Source: Paenibacillus beijingensis
Lineage (GTDB): Bacteria > Bacillota > Bacilli > Paenibacillales > Paenibacillaceae
Direction of reading: 5' to 3'
NCBI RefSeq assembly: GCF_000961095.1
Contig: NZ_CP011058.1
Span: forward strand, 2,817,501-2,881,500
DNA: 64,000 nucleotides
The notes beneath the pieces are model-generated. The model did not search any database, was not told where the DNA came from, and was given only the letters and a program-made list of their open reading frames with translations. Each line of letters opens with the position of its first letter. Position 1 is the stretch's first letter. Below are positions 44,262-53,647 of the stretch, in pieces. The translations under genes were made by a program, and so were the position numbers.

Positions 44262-45560
44262 ATGACCAGAAAAACAATTGTTATCGCCTTAATTTGCATG
44301 ATGGTGTTTACGCTTGCTGCATGCGGCAGCAACAAGAGCGGAAGCTCTTCGAATGAACCGTCGACCGGCGGTCAGACGTCCGCCAATGCGCCTGCGGCAG
44401 GAACGGACAGCGAAGAGCTGAAGCCGGAAGAAGGAGCGGAGCTGGTTCTTTGGACGATTGACAATGAAGCCATCCAGAATACGGCTAAAGAGTTTGAAGC
44501 GAAATATAACGTCAAGGTGAAGGTTGAAAATGTGATGTATTGGGATTCGATCGCCCGTTTGACGACGGACGGTCCGGCCGGCACCGGTGCGGACGTGATG
44601 GCATTCAACCATGACGCGCTCGGACAAGCGGTAAAGTCCGGTCTTGTTCTGCCGAACGACCAATTTGAAGAAGAGACGAAGAGCAACATGACGAAACAAT
44701 CGATTGACGCTTCTTCGTTCGAGGGAACTCTTTACGGATATCCATTCAGCGTCTTTACGCATGCATTGTACCTCAACAAAGATTTGGTGAAAGACGCCAA
44801 GCTGGACTCCTGGGACGATATCAAAGCGTTTGCGAAGCAATTCAACGATATTCCGAACAACAAATTCGGTTTCATGTACGAAGCAGGCACCATGAACTAT
44901 AACTATGAGTGGATGTCCGGAAACGGCGGTTACGTGTTTGGCAATAACGGTACGGACAAAAACGACATTGGCATCAATAATGAAGGCGCGGTTAAGGGAA
45001 TGGAGTTTTTCCGTTCGCTGAAGGAAATCCTGCCGCTCGATTTGAGCGATCTTACCGCAGACGTCAAGAATGGACTGTGGGAGCAAGGAAAAGTGGCGAT
45101 CAACATGGACGGCACCTGGAAAGCGACCGATTACAAAAAACTGCCGTTTGAAGTAGGTCTGATCCCGCTGCCGGCAATGCCGGGCGGTGCAGAGCCGTTG
45201 CCTTTCTCCGGTGTCACTTCCTTCTATGTGACGGCGTATACTAAATATCCGAACGCATCGAGACTGCTGGCCCACTTCCTCACAACGAAGGAATCGCTGC
45301 TGAAGCATTATGAGGCGACCGGTATTATTGCTCCGTACGCAGGTTTCGAAAACGAAGAAAAGGTTCAAAGCGACGAAATTATGCAAGGGTTCCTGAAACA
45401 AGTTGCCAACACCCAGGTGATGCCTAACATTCCGGAAATGAAGTACTTCTGGCTAAGTGTCGATCCGGTGCTTACTGAAGTATGGAATGGCGCGGACATC
45501 AAGACAACGCTCGACAAAGCTGCAGCGAACATGAAAGCAAGTATTTCTTCCGCAAAGTAA
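44262..45560 (+). CDS. Sugar ABC transporter substrate-binding lipoprotein (maltose/maltodextrin type)
   Basis: An extracellular binding protein tethered to the membrane. The signal peptide MTRKTIVIALICMMVFTLAA is followed by the lipobox cysteine C21. The mature protein begins with a Ser/Gly/Thr linker and then a family 1 binding fold of 400 residues, with the MalE-like WTIDNEAIQNTAKEFEAKYN near 72 and GLIPLPAMPGGAEPLPFSGV near 290. GTGAGGTT lies ahead of ATG 44262. No permease or ATPase genes are adjacent, so it must work with a transporter encoded elsewhere. The alpha-glucosidase that follows suggests malto-oligosaccharides or isomaltose. Confidence 0.88.
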   Translation: MTRKTIVIALICMMVFTLAACGSNKSGSSSNEPSTGGQTSANAPAAGTDSEELKPEEGAELVLWTIDNEAIQNTAKEFEAKYNVKVKVENVMYWDSIARLTTDGPAGTGADVMAFNHDALGQAVKSGLVLPNDQFEEETKSNMTKQSIDASSFEGTLYGYPFSVFTHALYLNKDLVKDAKLDSWDDIKAFAKQFNDIPNNKFGFMYEAGTMNYNYEWMSGNGGYVFGNNGTDKNDIGINNEGAVKGMEFFRSLKEILPLDLSDLTADVKNGLWEQGKVAINMDGTWKATDYKKLPFEVGLIPLPAMPGGAEPLPFSGVTSFYVTAYTKYPNASRLLAHFLTTKESLLKHYEATGIIAPYAGFENEEKVQSDEIMQGFLKQVANTQVMPNIPEMKYFWLSVDPVLTEVWNGADIKTTLDKAAANMKASISSAK

Positions 45561-45589
45561 GCTCGAATAGACTGGCAAGTGCCAAATGA

Positions 45590-45623
45590 ACTGATCACCC
45601 GGCATGTCGAACGGGTGATCAGT
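45590..45623 (+). terminator. Terminator after the binding-protein gene
   Basis: ACTGATCACCCG and CGGGTGATCAGT enclose ten bases, followed by TTCATTATTT. It separates the lipoprotein gene from the alpha-glucosidase gene and may leave partial read-through. Confidence 0.75.
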
Positions 45624-45711
45624 TTCATTATTTCTAGAACAATTCAAACTCATTTCCGTTATCAAATTTCTCGCGTCAAGCTGGCGCCATGAGAAGAAGG
45701 AGATTTCAGCA

Positions 45712-47412
45712 ATGACTCAAGCATGGTGGAAAGAAGCAGTTGTCTATCAAATTTATCCCCGCAGCTTCATGGACGGCAACGGGGACGGGATCGGCGATCT
45801 GGCCGGCATTACGTCGCGCCTGGATTACTTGCAGGAGCTGGGGATAGACGTTATTTGGCTCAGTCCCGTCTATAAGTCGCCCAACGACGACAATGGCTAT
45901 GATATAAGCGATTACCGCGACATTATGGACGAGTTCGGCACGATGGAGCAGTTCGATACGATGCTGGAGGAAGCGCACCGGCGCGGCATCAAAATCATGA
46001 TGGATCTGGTCGTCAATCATTCCTCCGATGAGCATGCGTGGTTCATGGAAGCGCGCAAGTCCAAAGATAATCCTTACCGCGACTATTATATATGGCGTCC
46101 CGGCCGTGAAGGCGGAGGCGCACCCAACAACTGGGTCTCTTGCTTCGGCGGTTCGGCATGGGAGTATGATGCGCAGACGGATGAATACTATCTCCATCTG
46201 TTCACCCGCAAGCAGCCTGATCTGAACTGGGAGAATCCGCGTCTGCGCCGGGAAGTGTACGACCTGATGACGTTTTGGCTGGATAAAGGGATTGACGGCT
46301 TCCGGATGGACGTCATCAACTTTATTTCCAAGGTGGAAGGACTGCCCGATGCCGCGCTTCAGGAAGGGGCGGAATATGCCTGGGGCGGCGAATACTTTTT
46401 GAACGGACCTCGTATTCATGACTACTTGCAGGAGATGAACCGCGAGGTGCTGTCTCGCTATCCGGTCATGACGGTCGGCGAAATGCCGGGCGCGACGGTG
46501 GAAGAGGCTAAGCTGTATACCGGCTTGCAGCGCAACGAGCTGCAAATGGTGTTTCACTTTGAACATGTTAACGTTGGAGACGGCAAGTTCGGCAAGTGGA
46601 CGCCCAATCCGTGGAAATTGACCGAGCTTAAAGCGATTCTGTCCAAGTGGCAGTACGGCCTGCGCGAAGACGGCTGGAACAGCCTCTATTGGAGCAACCA
46701 TGACCAGCCAAGGGCCGTTTCACGTTTTGCATCCGACAAGGAGGAGTACCGCTTCGTTTCTGCCACGATGCTGGCCACCTGCCTTCATCTGCATCAGGGA
46801 ACGCCTTACATTTATCAGGGCGAGGAAATCGGCATGACCAATGTCGCTTTCGACAGCATCGAGGACTACCGGGATGTGGAAACGCTCAATGCGTACCGCG
46901 ATCTGGCCGGGACCGGGAAGCTGACGCACGAGCAGATGATGGATGGCATTCACCAGCGCAGCCGCGACAACGGACGGACTCCGGTGCAATGGTCGAATGC
47001 GCCGCACGGCGGGTTTACGACCGGAACGCCTTGGATTGCCGTCAACCCGAATTTCACGCATATTAATATGGAGCAATCGAGGCAGGACCCGGATTCGATT
47101 TATCACTACTACCGGGCGCTGATTCGCCTGCGTAAGGCGAATCCCATTATGGTGTATGGGGACTATGACTTGCTGCTGGAAAACGATGAGCAGATTTATG
47201 CGTTCACCCGTACGCTTGATGCGGAGAAGTGGCTTGTCTTGTGCAACTTCTCGGACCAGACGGTGCTGTTCTCTGCTCCGGAGGAGCTCGCTTCGTATAC
47301 CGCAGATCAGCTTATCATTGGCAACTATGAATCGAATGGGGATGAAACGCTGGGCAGCATCACACTTCGTCCGTATGAAACCCGGGTTTACCGGTTGGGA
47401 AATGAAACCTAA
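45712..47412 (+). CDS. malL: GH13 alpha-glucosidase / oligo-1,6-glucosidase
   Basis: A cytoplasmic family 13 glycoside hydrolase that cleaves alpha-linked di- and oligosaccharides after uptake. The 566 residues contain the TIM-barrel signatures AVVYQIYPRSFMDGNGDGIG at the N-terminus, DLVVNHSSDEHAWF near 100, nucleophile D200 (GFRMDVINFI), acid/base E257 (TVGEMPGA) and D331 (WSNHDQPR), nearly the positions known for Bacillus MalL. AGAAGGAG lies upstream. The exact linkage preference (alpha-1,4 or 1,6) is not certain. It lies behind the sugar-binding lipoprotein gene. Confidence 0.93.
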   Translation: MTQAWWKEAVVYQIYPRSFMDGNGDGIGDLAGITSRLDYLQELGIDVIWLSPVYKSPNDDNGYDISDYRDIMDEFGTMEQFDTMLEEAHRRGIKIMMDLVVNHSSDEHAWFMEARKSKDNPYRDYYIWRPGREGGGAPNNWVSCFGGSAWEYDAQTDEYYLHLFTRKQPDLNWENPRLRREVYDLMTFWLDKGIDGFRMDVINFISKVEGLPDAALQEGAEYAWGGEYFLNGPRIHDYLQEMNREVLSRYPVMTVGEMPGATVEEAKLYTGLQRNELQMVFHFEHVNVGDGKFGKWTPNPWKLTELKAILSKWQYGLREDGWNSLYWSNHDQPRAVSRFASDKEEYRFVSATMLATCLHLHQGTPYIYQGEEIGMTNVAFDSIEDYRDVETLNAYRDLAGTGKLTHEQMMDGIHQRSRDNGRTPVQWSNAPHGGFTTGTPWIAVNPNFTHINMEQSRQDPDSIYHYYRALIRLRKANPIMVYGDYDLLLENDEQIYAFTRTLDAEKWLVLCNFSDQTVLFSAPEELASYTADQLIIGNYESNGDETLGSITLRPYETRVYRLGNET

Positions 47413-47443
47413 AACGATGAAAGAGCCAGAAAATAGTTTACAT

Positions 47444-48605
47444 TTAAATCTTGGCTCCTTTTGGATCAAAGAGCCTGATTTTCACTCCAATACAGATGAA
47501 TGCAAGCGTCAGAAACAATAGGCCGCTCCATACAATCCGGTGTGTTCCCATTTGGGATAGAAACCAGCCGCCCGAGGCGGTGCCTAGCGTGACACCCAGA
47601 TTTGCAAAGGAAACGAACAAGCTATTGGCAAACTCGGCTGCTTCCGGGGCCTCGGAGGTTAGCCAAGTTTGGCTTACGATGAGACCGCTCGTAAAAACAG
47701 CTCCCCACGCAATGATGATAAGGATCATCGGAATCGTGTAATTTCCAGCATAAAATACAAGCAAATAAATGATTCCGAGCAGCAGGGGATACAAAAGGGT
47801 TGTTTTAACGATATTCTTGCTTAATAGTTTGGCTGCCTGCAGATTACCAAAAACACCGCTCGCTCCGAAAAGAATGAGCATGATACTTATCGTTTTACCA
47901 TTCATGTTTGTCACGACTCCGAGATATTCGGCAAAATAAGAGTACACGGAGTACAATGCTGCAAGAATGAAACAAGCGGCCGCAATGTTAAACCACAATT
48001 GGGGCTTGACCAAAATGTTCAACTGTTTGCCATAGGATAACTTTTCTTTTACGGGCATGGATGGAATCCATGTGATGATCCCAATAAATGTAATCGCATT
48101 AATGACAGCTGAAAAGAGAAAAGCAGCTTCGAGCGAAAACTGATCGCCAATGAATGATGTGATTGGAACGCCTAAAACCATTCCCACAGTCAATCCTGTA
48201 AAAACTTTGGCGACCGCTGCTGCACTTTGTTCTTTGGGAACAGAGCCGGCTGCTGCCGTAAATGCTACCGAGAAATACACCGGATGGAGAAAAGCAGGTA
48301 AAATACGACAAAGCAAGAGGACAGGATAGTTTGGGGCGAATGCTGAAACTAGATTGGAAATTGCAAAAACAGCAAGTACTCCTGCCAAGATTTTTTTTTC
48401 GATTTATTCCGGAACAAAATAAAATCATGAACGGGCCGGAGACGGCTATGATTAGCGCAAACAGGCTTACTAGCATTCCTGCTTGCGAAATGCCGACTTG
48501 GAATTGATTCGAAATCTGCGGTAAAATACCGACCACGCCAAGTTCGGTATTAACGATTCCGAATACGCCAAGGGCAATGATATAGGTTACAAATGATTTT
48601 TTCAT
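47444..48605 (-). pseudogene. MFS exporter, frameshifted at an A tract
   Basis: A twelve-helix major facilitator of the arabinose-efflux type is split into two frames. The N-terminal part (48605 down) reads SFVTYIIALGVFGIVNTELG and continues to about SGINRKK. The rest (48388-47444) continues ILAGVLAVFAISNLVSAFAP to a normal C-terminus. The break coincides with nine A on the coding strand (48391-48399 as T), and eight would restore the frame. This could be phase variation, true decay or a sequencing error. The gene lies 20 bases after the MerR gene and is probably controlled by it. Confidence 0.82.
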
Positions 48606-48625
48606 ATGGATGTGAAATTCTCCTT

Positions 48626-49021
48626 TTATTGCTCCATCTTCTGTTCTAATGCATAATTCTTCTCCATCTCTTTATAAATAACGATTTTATGGGCAAGCAT
48701 ATCTAGATTTTTCTGAAGCTCGATCATATGTTCTTGAACTTCTTTATAATGCTCTTCGAGAAGTATCCTCCTTGTCGTTAAAGTTGAATCGCCCTGCCTC
48801 CTCAACTCGGCGATTTCGATCATTTTGTTGATTGACATTCCTGTAGCTTTCAATCGGGTCAAAAACTCAATCCAGGTAATATCTTCCGATGAATAACAAC
48901 GGTAGCCATGTTTATTCCGGTGGATTGAACTGAGAAGACCAATATTCTCGTAATAGCGAAGCGTGTGAACCGTAAGCTGTGTAACGTCGGCAACCTGTTG
49001 AATCGTGAGTAACTTTTCCAT
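48626..49021 (-). CDS. MerR-family transcriptional regulator
   Basis: A 131-residue regulator. The N-terminal MerR winged helix reads LLTIQQVADVTQLTVHTLRY with YYENIGLL, followed by HGYRCYSSEDI and a dimerising coiled coil (about 80-125). It lacks the cysteines of metal sensors, so it probably responds to an organic ligand. It is the first gene of a two-gene set with the MFS exporter on the same strand, a usual pairing for drug-responsive efflux. Confidence 0.9.
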   Translation of the reverse strand: MEKLLTIQQVADVTQLTVHTLRYYENIGLLSSIHRNKHGYRCYSSEDITWIEFLTRLKATGMSINKMIEIAELRRQGDSTLTTRRILLEEHYKEVQEHMIELQKNLDMLAHKIVIYKEMEKNYALEQKMEQ

Positions 49022-49084
49022 GAAGACAGTATATACCTTCGAGTGAACTCGAAAGCAACACTTAATTTTTTGTGTACATTGACG

Positions 49085-49882
49085 CTACAACCGATTCATC
49101 TTCCGGAACCGGGACGGCGCGATCTTCACGACCTTCGTGAACACTCGGCTCAAGTAGAAGCCGTTCTCGTAGCCGCAGTTTTCGGCGATATCGTCGAGCG
49201 TCATGTCGGTTTCGAGCAGCAGCGACTTGGCCCTCTCGATCCGCAGCGATGTTAAATAATCGATGGGCGTGCGCCCCCACGCCGCTTGAAAGCGTCTTGT
49301 CAGCTGAACCGGATTAATGTAAATGGCGGCGGCGAGATCGCGGATACGTAGTGGCTTGCTGGCATGTTCCTGCAGCCAGCGCGCCGCCATCAGCATCTGC
49401 TCGTCCTGTACCCGGTTCCGGTTCAGCTCTCTGCAGATTAAGTGCCAAAGATCGCCGAACAGCGATTGGATCGATGCAAGCTGCTGCTCATCCTCCAATC
49501 CGGAAAGCTGCTTTAAATAAAAATAGTTTGAAGATAAACGGCTGCGGTCTACAATTTCGATGTTCCCTACTGGCCGGGGCTCCGCGCTCAACGGATCGTT
49601 CGGCAGCGAAGGAGCGGGCTCCCAGCGGAACCGGTAAAAATGAAACGATACCGGCTCGATCGCCTCGCGGTGAAATGGCGTTTTGGGAGGGCAAAAGACG
49701 ATATCGCCAAACCCGGACACCCCCTCCGCCACCTCGATCCGGTAACGAAACCTGCCTTCCGTCACGGCAAAAAGCACCCATTCATCGTATGTATCCACCT
49801 TCATTTCGAACTGCTCCTTGCGATTCCAATAAACATGTGAAATCGCGGCAGGAACAAACCGCCACGGTTTGTTCATCATCAT
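49085..49882 (-). CDS. AraC-family transcriptional regulator
   Basis: A 265-residue regulator. The N-terminal cupin-like sensor domain (EWVLFAVTEGRFRYRIEVAE, then GDIVFCPPKTPFHRE) resembles sugar-sensing AraC proteins. The C-terminal double HTH covers about residues 165-262 (IRDLAAAIYINPVQLTRRFQ, then LDDIAENCGYENGFYLSRVF). It is divergent from the FAD oxidoreductase gene across 147 bases and probably controls it and perhaps the glycan genes beyond. Confidence 0.93.
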   Translation of the reverse strand: MMMNKPWRFVPAAISHVYWNRKEQFEMKVDTYDEWVLFAVTEGRFRYRIEVAEGVSGFGDIVFCPPKTPFHREAIEPVSFHFYRFRWEPAPSLPNDPLSAEPRPVGNIEIVDRSRLSSNYFYLKQLSGLEDEQQLASIQSLFGDLWHLICRELNRNRVQDEQMLMAARWLQEHASKPLRIRDLAAAIYINPVQLTRRFQAAWGRTPIDYLTSLRIERAKSLLLETDMTLDDIAENCGYENGFYLSRVFTKVVKIAPSRFRKMNRL

Positions 49883-50029
49883 TAGCCACCCGCCCGTTCA
49901 TGAAATTATGGATATGTTTATCATAATTGCGTGCATTAAATCATGCCACTTATTTTGCTAACATAAGGATTGAGAGCTGATAAATGAATTCATCAGTTTC
50001 GAAAATGAAGATAAACGGAGGCTTCGAAT

Positions 50030-52288
50030 ATGAGAAGCGAAACGGTAAGCACGGATATTGCCGTCATCGGCGGGGGTCTTGCCGGTGTATGCGCAGCGAT
50101 AGCAGCCGCAAGGCTCGGCCAGACCGTTGCACTGGTACAGAACCGCCCGGTGCTCGGCGGAAATTCCAGCAGCGAGGTGAGGGTGTGGGTGTGCGGGGCG
50201 ACCGCGCACGGGACGAACCGGTACGCCCGCGAAACCGGCATTATGGGGGAGCTGTTCGTGGAGAACCAATTCCGGAATCCGGAGGGCAATCCGTATTTCT
50301 GGGATCTGACGGTGCTGGAAGCGGTAAAGGCGGAGCCGAATATTCAGCTGTTCCTGAATACGGATGTGCACGAGGTCGAGGCGGGCGGAGAAGAGCACGA
50401 GCGCACGATCCGCTCCGTCACCGGCTGGATGATGGGCTCTGAGCGGCGCATCCGTTTTGAAAGCAGGATGTTTCTCGATTGTACGGGCGACGGTCTCGTC
50501 GGCTTCCTGGCGGGAGCGCGATACCGGCTTGGCCGGGAGGCAAGAGACGAATACAACGAGAGCTGGGCGCCGGAGGTCGCAGATAACATCACGCTCGGAT
50601 CCACGCTCCTTTTCTACACGAAAGAGACTGGACAGCCGGTTAAATATAAGCCGCCGGGTTTCGCCAAAGATATCGCCAAGACGAGCATTCCGCTAAAGAG
50701 GGTCATCCGCAGCGGCGACAACGGCTGCGCCTACTGGTGGATCGAATGGGGCGGGGAGCTCGACACCGTGCATGAGAACGAGCGCATCCGCGACGAATTG
50801 TGGTCGGTCATTTACGGGATTTGGGATTATATTAAAAACTCCGGCTTATTCCCGGGTTCGGAGACGATGACGCTGGAATGGGTCGGCTCGCTTCCGGGCA
50901 AGCGTGAATACCGCCGCTTCATCGGCGATTATGTTCTGAACCAGAACGACATCATCGCCCAGCGGGAATTCGAGGACCGGGTCGCCTTCGGCGGATGGTC
51001 GATTGACCTTCATCCGCCCCAAGGCGTCTATTCGACTGAAAGCGGATCCAAACATCTTCACGCGGACGGTATTTACCATATTCCGTTCCGCTCGCTCTAT
51101 TCGGTCAACGTATCGAACCTGCTGTTCGCCGGCCGCAACATCAGCGCATCGCACGTCGCCTTCGGCACGACGCGGGTGATGGCCACTTGCGCGGTCATCG
51201 GCGAAGCTGCCGGCACAGGCGCGGCTCTGGCCGTAAAGAAGGGCGTGGCGCCGCGCACCATTGCCGCCGAATATATGGAAGAACTGCAGCAGACGATGCT
51301 TCGTCAAGACGCCTCGATTATCGGCTTGAGAAGCACCGATTCCGCAGATCAGGCGCTCCGCGCTTCGGTAAGCGCGTCAAGTACGCTTCGCCGGCTCGCT
51401 GTCGAGGGGGATGCCGTACCTTATCCGCTTAAGCAAGATATCGGCCTGCTTATTCCGGTATCGCCGGAGCTGCGGCAGCTGGAATTTCTGCTCGATTGTT
51501 CATCTGCAACTACGCTGCAGGCCGAGCTATGGAGCACGGGGAGGGCGGAGAATTACGTCCCGCACCGGCTGGAGGTGCAGGCTGAAGCTTCGGTGGTTCC
51601 GGGCGAACGCCAGTGGATCACCGTGCCGCTGGCATGGAAACCGGGGAACGCCGCGAACGCATTCATCGTCTTGAAGGCGAACGAAGCCTTGACGCTGTTC
51701 TTGTCCAAGGACTCCCTGACCGGTGTGCTCCCGTTTGAAAAAGGGAAGAAGCCGAAAGTGTCCGATTCGCTGGAGGATCACGATATCGAGCAGCCGGTTG
51801 TGCAATGGCGCATGCGCGAATTGTCGCGCAAGTCGTTCTGCTTCCGCGCGGCTCCGGACACCGATGCCTTCACGGCGGATAATGTCATTGACGGATATCT
51901 CCGTCCGTACGGCGGGCTGCACACATGGGTGTCGGAGCCGCTCGCGGCCGGCGGGGAAGCGGTGCTGGAGCTGGAATGGCCGACAGCGGACCCGGCAATC
52001 GTACGGGAGGTTCATCTCATCTTCAACGACGACGTCAATGAGGATCTGATCAATTTGCACCACCATCGAACGCCGTTTGAAGTCATTCCCGAACTCGTGA
52101 AGGATTACCGGATCGAGGCGGAAACCGCGCCGGGAGAATGGAAGGTGCTGCACCGCGAGACCGCGAACCGTAAGCGCAAACGCGTGCACCGGTTCGAAAC
52201 GCCGATCCTGACAGCCGGCATCAGGGTCGTCGTTGAAAGCACGAACGGCAGCCCGGCTGCCGAGATCATCGCTATTCGAGTCTATTAA
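50030..52288 (+). CDS. FAD-dependent oxidoreductase
   Basis: A 752-residue protein. The N-terminal half is an FAD-binding fold of the FAD_oxidored type: IAVIGGGLAGVCAAIAAARL (about 10-29) and NRPVLGGNSSSEVRVW, with a second conserved block LLFAGRNISASHVAFGTTRV near 365. The C-terminal 280 residues are beta-rich, ending RVVVESTNGSPAAEIIAIRV, like a sugar-binding sandwich domain. Such proteins commonly stand in loci for plant or host glycan degradation, but the substrate is not known. GGAGG lies ahead of ATG. There is no signal peptide, so it is cytoplasmic. Confidence 0.87.
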   Translation: MRSETVSTDIAVIGGGLAGVCAAIAAARLGQTVALVQNRPVLGGNSSSEVRVWVCGATAHGTNRYARETGIMGELFVENQFRNPEGNPYFWDLTVLEAVKAEPNIQLFLNTDVHEVEAGGEEHERTIRSVTGWMMGSERRIRFESRMFLDCTGDGLVGFLAGARYRLGREARDEYNESWAPEVADNITLGSTLLFYTKETGQPVKYKPPGFAKDIAKTSIPLKRVIRSGDNGCAYWWIEWGGELDTVHENERIRDELWSVIYGIWDYIKNSGLFPGSETMTLEWVGSLPGKREYRRFIGDYVLNQNDIIAQREFEDRVAFGGWSIDLHPPQGVYSTESGSKHLHADGIYHIPFRSLYSVNVSNLLFAGRNISASHVAFGTTRVMATCAVIGEAAGTGAALAVKKGVAPRTIAAEYMEELQQTMLRQDASIIGLRSTDSADQALRASVSASSTLRRLAVEGDAVPYPLKQDIGLLIPVSPELRQLEFLLDCSSATTLQAELWSTGRAENYVPHRLEVQAEASVVPGERQWITVPLAWKPGNAANAFIVLKANEALTLFLSKDSLTGVLPFEKGKKPKVSDSLEDHDIEQPVVQWRMRELSRKSFCFRAAPDTDAFTADNVIDGYLRPYGGLHTWVSEPLAAGGEAVLELEWPTADPAIVREVHLIFNDDVNEDLINLHHHRTPFEVIPELVKDYRIEAETAPGEWKVLHRETANRKRKRVHRFETPILTAGIRVVVESTNGSPAAEIIAIRVY

Positions 52289-52318
52289 ACATTCTCATAG
52301 CCAAGAAGGCAATCATAA

Positions 52319-52371
52319 GAACCGTCCCAAACGTCATCGAAGATGGCTGTGGGACGGTTCTACTTTTTTTA
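52319..52371 (+). terminator. Terminator after FAD oxidoreductase gene
   Basis: GAACCGTCCCA and TGTGGGACGGTTC form a long hairpin followed by CTACTTTTTTT. Confidence 0.85.
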
Positions 52372-52380
52372 AACAAAAAT

Positions 52381-52419
52381 TTTAGTTTATTTTTACATCA
52401 AACAAATGTATATTAAATA
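52381..52419 (+). promoter_or_regulatory. Promoter/operator of lacI-type gene
   Basis: TTTAGTTTATTTT (52381-52393) is the exact reverse complement of AAAATAAACTAAA at 53562-53574, ahead of the glycan operon. It overlaps a possible -35 box TTTACA (52392-52397), with TAAATA 16 bases downstream. It is a likely autoregulatory site of the LacI protein. Confidence 0.5.
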
Positions 52420-52453
52420 GTATCAGAGCACCAAGATTTGAAAGGAGAACAAG

Positions 52454-53476
52454 ATGTCCATTACGTTGAAAGATATTGCAAAACGAGTTGGAGTATCGGT
52501 TACGACGGTTTCGCGCGTCATTAACTACAACGACCGGACGATATGCAGCGAGGATACGCAAAAATTGATCTGGTCTCTGGCGAATGAGCTTGGGTATCAG
52601 CCCAAAAATAATAGAACGCTGGAAGAGAACAAAGAAACGTTAAAAATCGGATACGTTCTATCCACGGAAATCATGTCCGACCCGTATTATTCCCAGCTGC
52701 TGAGGGGGATCGAATCGGAGGCGCTGCGGCAGGGAGCGACTATCGTATTCGGCTGTCTTGCGCCGGATCTGTACAATCCGGAATCGTTCCGGAAGATCGT
52801 GAATGAATCGAAAGCCGAAGCCGTCATTTACTTGAACGGAGCCGGGGATCTGTTTGCGGAATTGATCAAAGAGGATAATCTGCATATTGTGATGGCGGGA
52901 ATGGAGCAGAACAGCCTGGCGAAAAGCATGCCGGACCATATTCGGAGAAACTATGATTATGTAGGCGTCGATTTCTATAACGATACGCTCCATTGGCTTT
53001 TGACCCGATTATTGAAGCGCAGCAGGCACAACGGATATATCGGTCCGAAGCGAAGCGCCCGCTGTTCCGCGTTTCTCGAGGCGCATCGAATCGCAAATGC
53101 GGAAATCGATCCGGATTGCATGTTGTTTACAGAAAACTTCAAAGCGGAATCCGGCAAGGCGGTTGTCACGGAGTTTTTGACCAAAGGCAAGAAACCGCCC
53201 GAAGCGTTCTTTGCGGGCTGCGATACGCTGGCGATCGGAGCGATGCAGGCTCTGAAGGAGCATCAATATGATATACCGAAAGATGTGAAGGTGCTCGGCT
53301 TCGACAATATCGATATGGCAGGGTATGTATCGCCGCCGCTGACGACAATTGAAATTCCGATGATCAACATCGGCAGAGCGGCGGTGAAGGCGGCGGCTGA
53401 ACGAATCAGGGGAGAAAGGGATTATCAGTTAAATTACATCCTTCCCACCAATTTTGTCGAAAGAGAATCGTTATAA
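52454..53476 (+). CDS. LacI-family transcriptional regulator
   Basis: A 340-residue repressor-type protein. The N-terminal HTH reads ITLKDIAKRVGVSVTTVSRV with a hinge near 50-60, followed by a periplasmic-binding-protein-like sugar sensor (KIGYVLSTEIMSDPYYSQLL near 65; FFAGCDTLAIGAMQALKEHQ near 255; VLGFDNIDMAGYVSPPLTTI near 285). AAAGGAGAAC lies ahead of ATG. It sits directly before the glycan operon, whose promoter shares a 13-bp sequence with its own, so it probably controls both. Confidence 0.94.
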   Translation: MSITLKDIAKRVGVSVTTVSRVINYNDRTICSEDTQKLIWSLANELGYQPKNNRTLEENKETLKIGYVLSTEIMSDPYYSQLLRGIESEALRQGATIVFGCLAPDLYNPESFRKIVNESKAEAVIYLNGAGDLFAELIKEDNLHIVMAGMEQNSLAKSMPDHIRRNYDYVGVDFYNDTLHWLLTRLLKRSRHNGYIGPKRSARCSAFLEAHRIANAEIDPDCMLFTENFKAESGKAVVTEFLTKGKKPPEAFFAGCDTLAIGAMQALKEHQYDIPKDVKVLGFDNIDMAGYVSPPLTTIEIPMINIGRAAVKAAAERIRGERDYQLNYILPTNFVERESL

Positions 53477-53561
53477 TGAACTCAGTGCAGCCGGCCAAGG
53501 CTGCTTTTTTTTCCCTGATCATACGACGACAGGGTCTGCCTTCTCAGGAGTAATCACACGG

Positions 53562-53614
53562 AAAATAAACTAAATTGTATTGACTATTTAACTTAAAAAT
53601 GATAAATTTTAAGT
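53562..53614 (+). promoter_or_regulatory. Promoter and operators of the glycan operon
   Basis: AAAATAAACTAAA (53562-53574) is shared, inverted, with the lacI-type promoter. TTGACT (53580-53585), 17 bases and TAAATT (53603-53608) form a sigma-A promoter. A palindrome ACTTAAAA / TTTTAAGT (53591-53614) overlaps the -10 box and could be a repressor site. Confidence 0.6.
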
Positions 53615-53647
53615 GTAAATACAGCGCTTTCATTATGGAGGGTGCCG

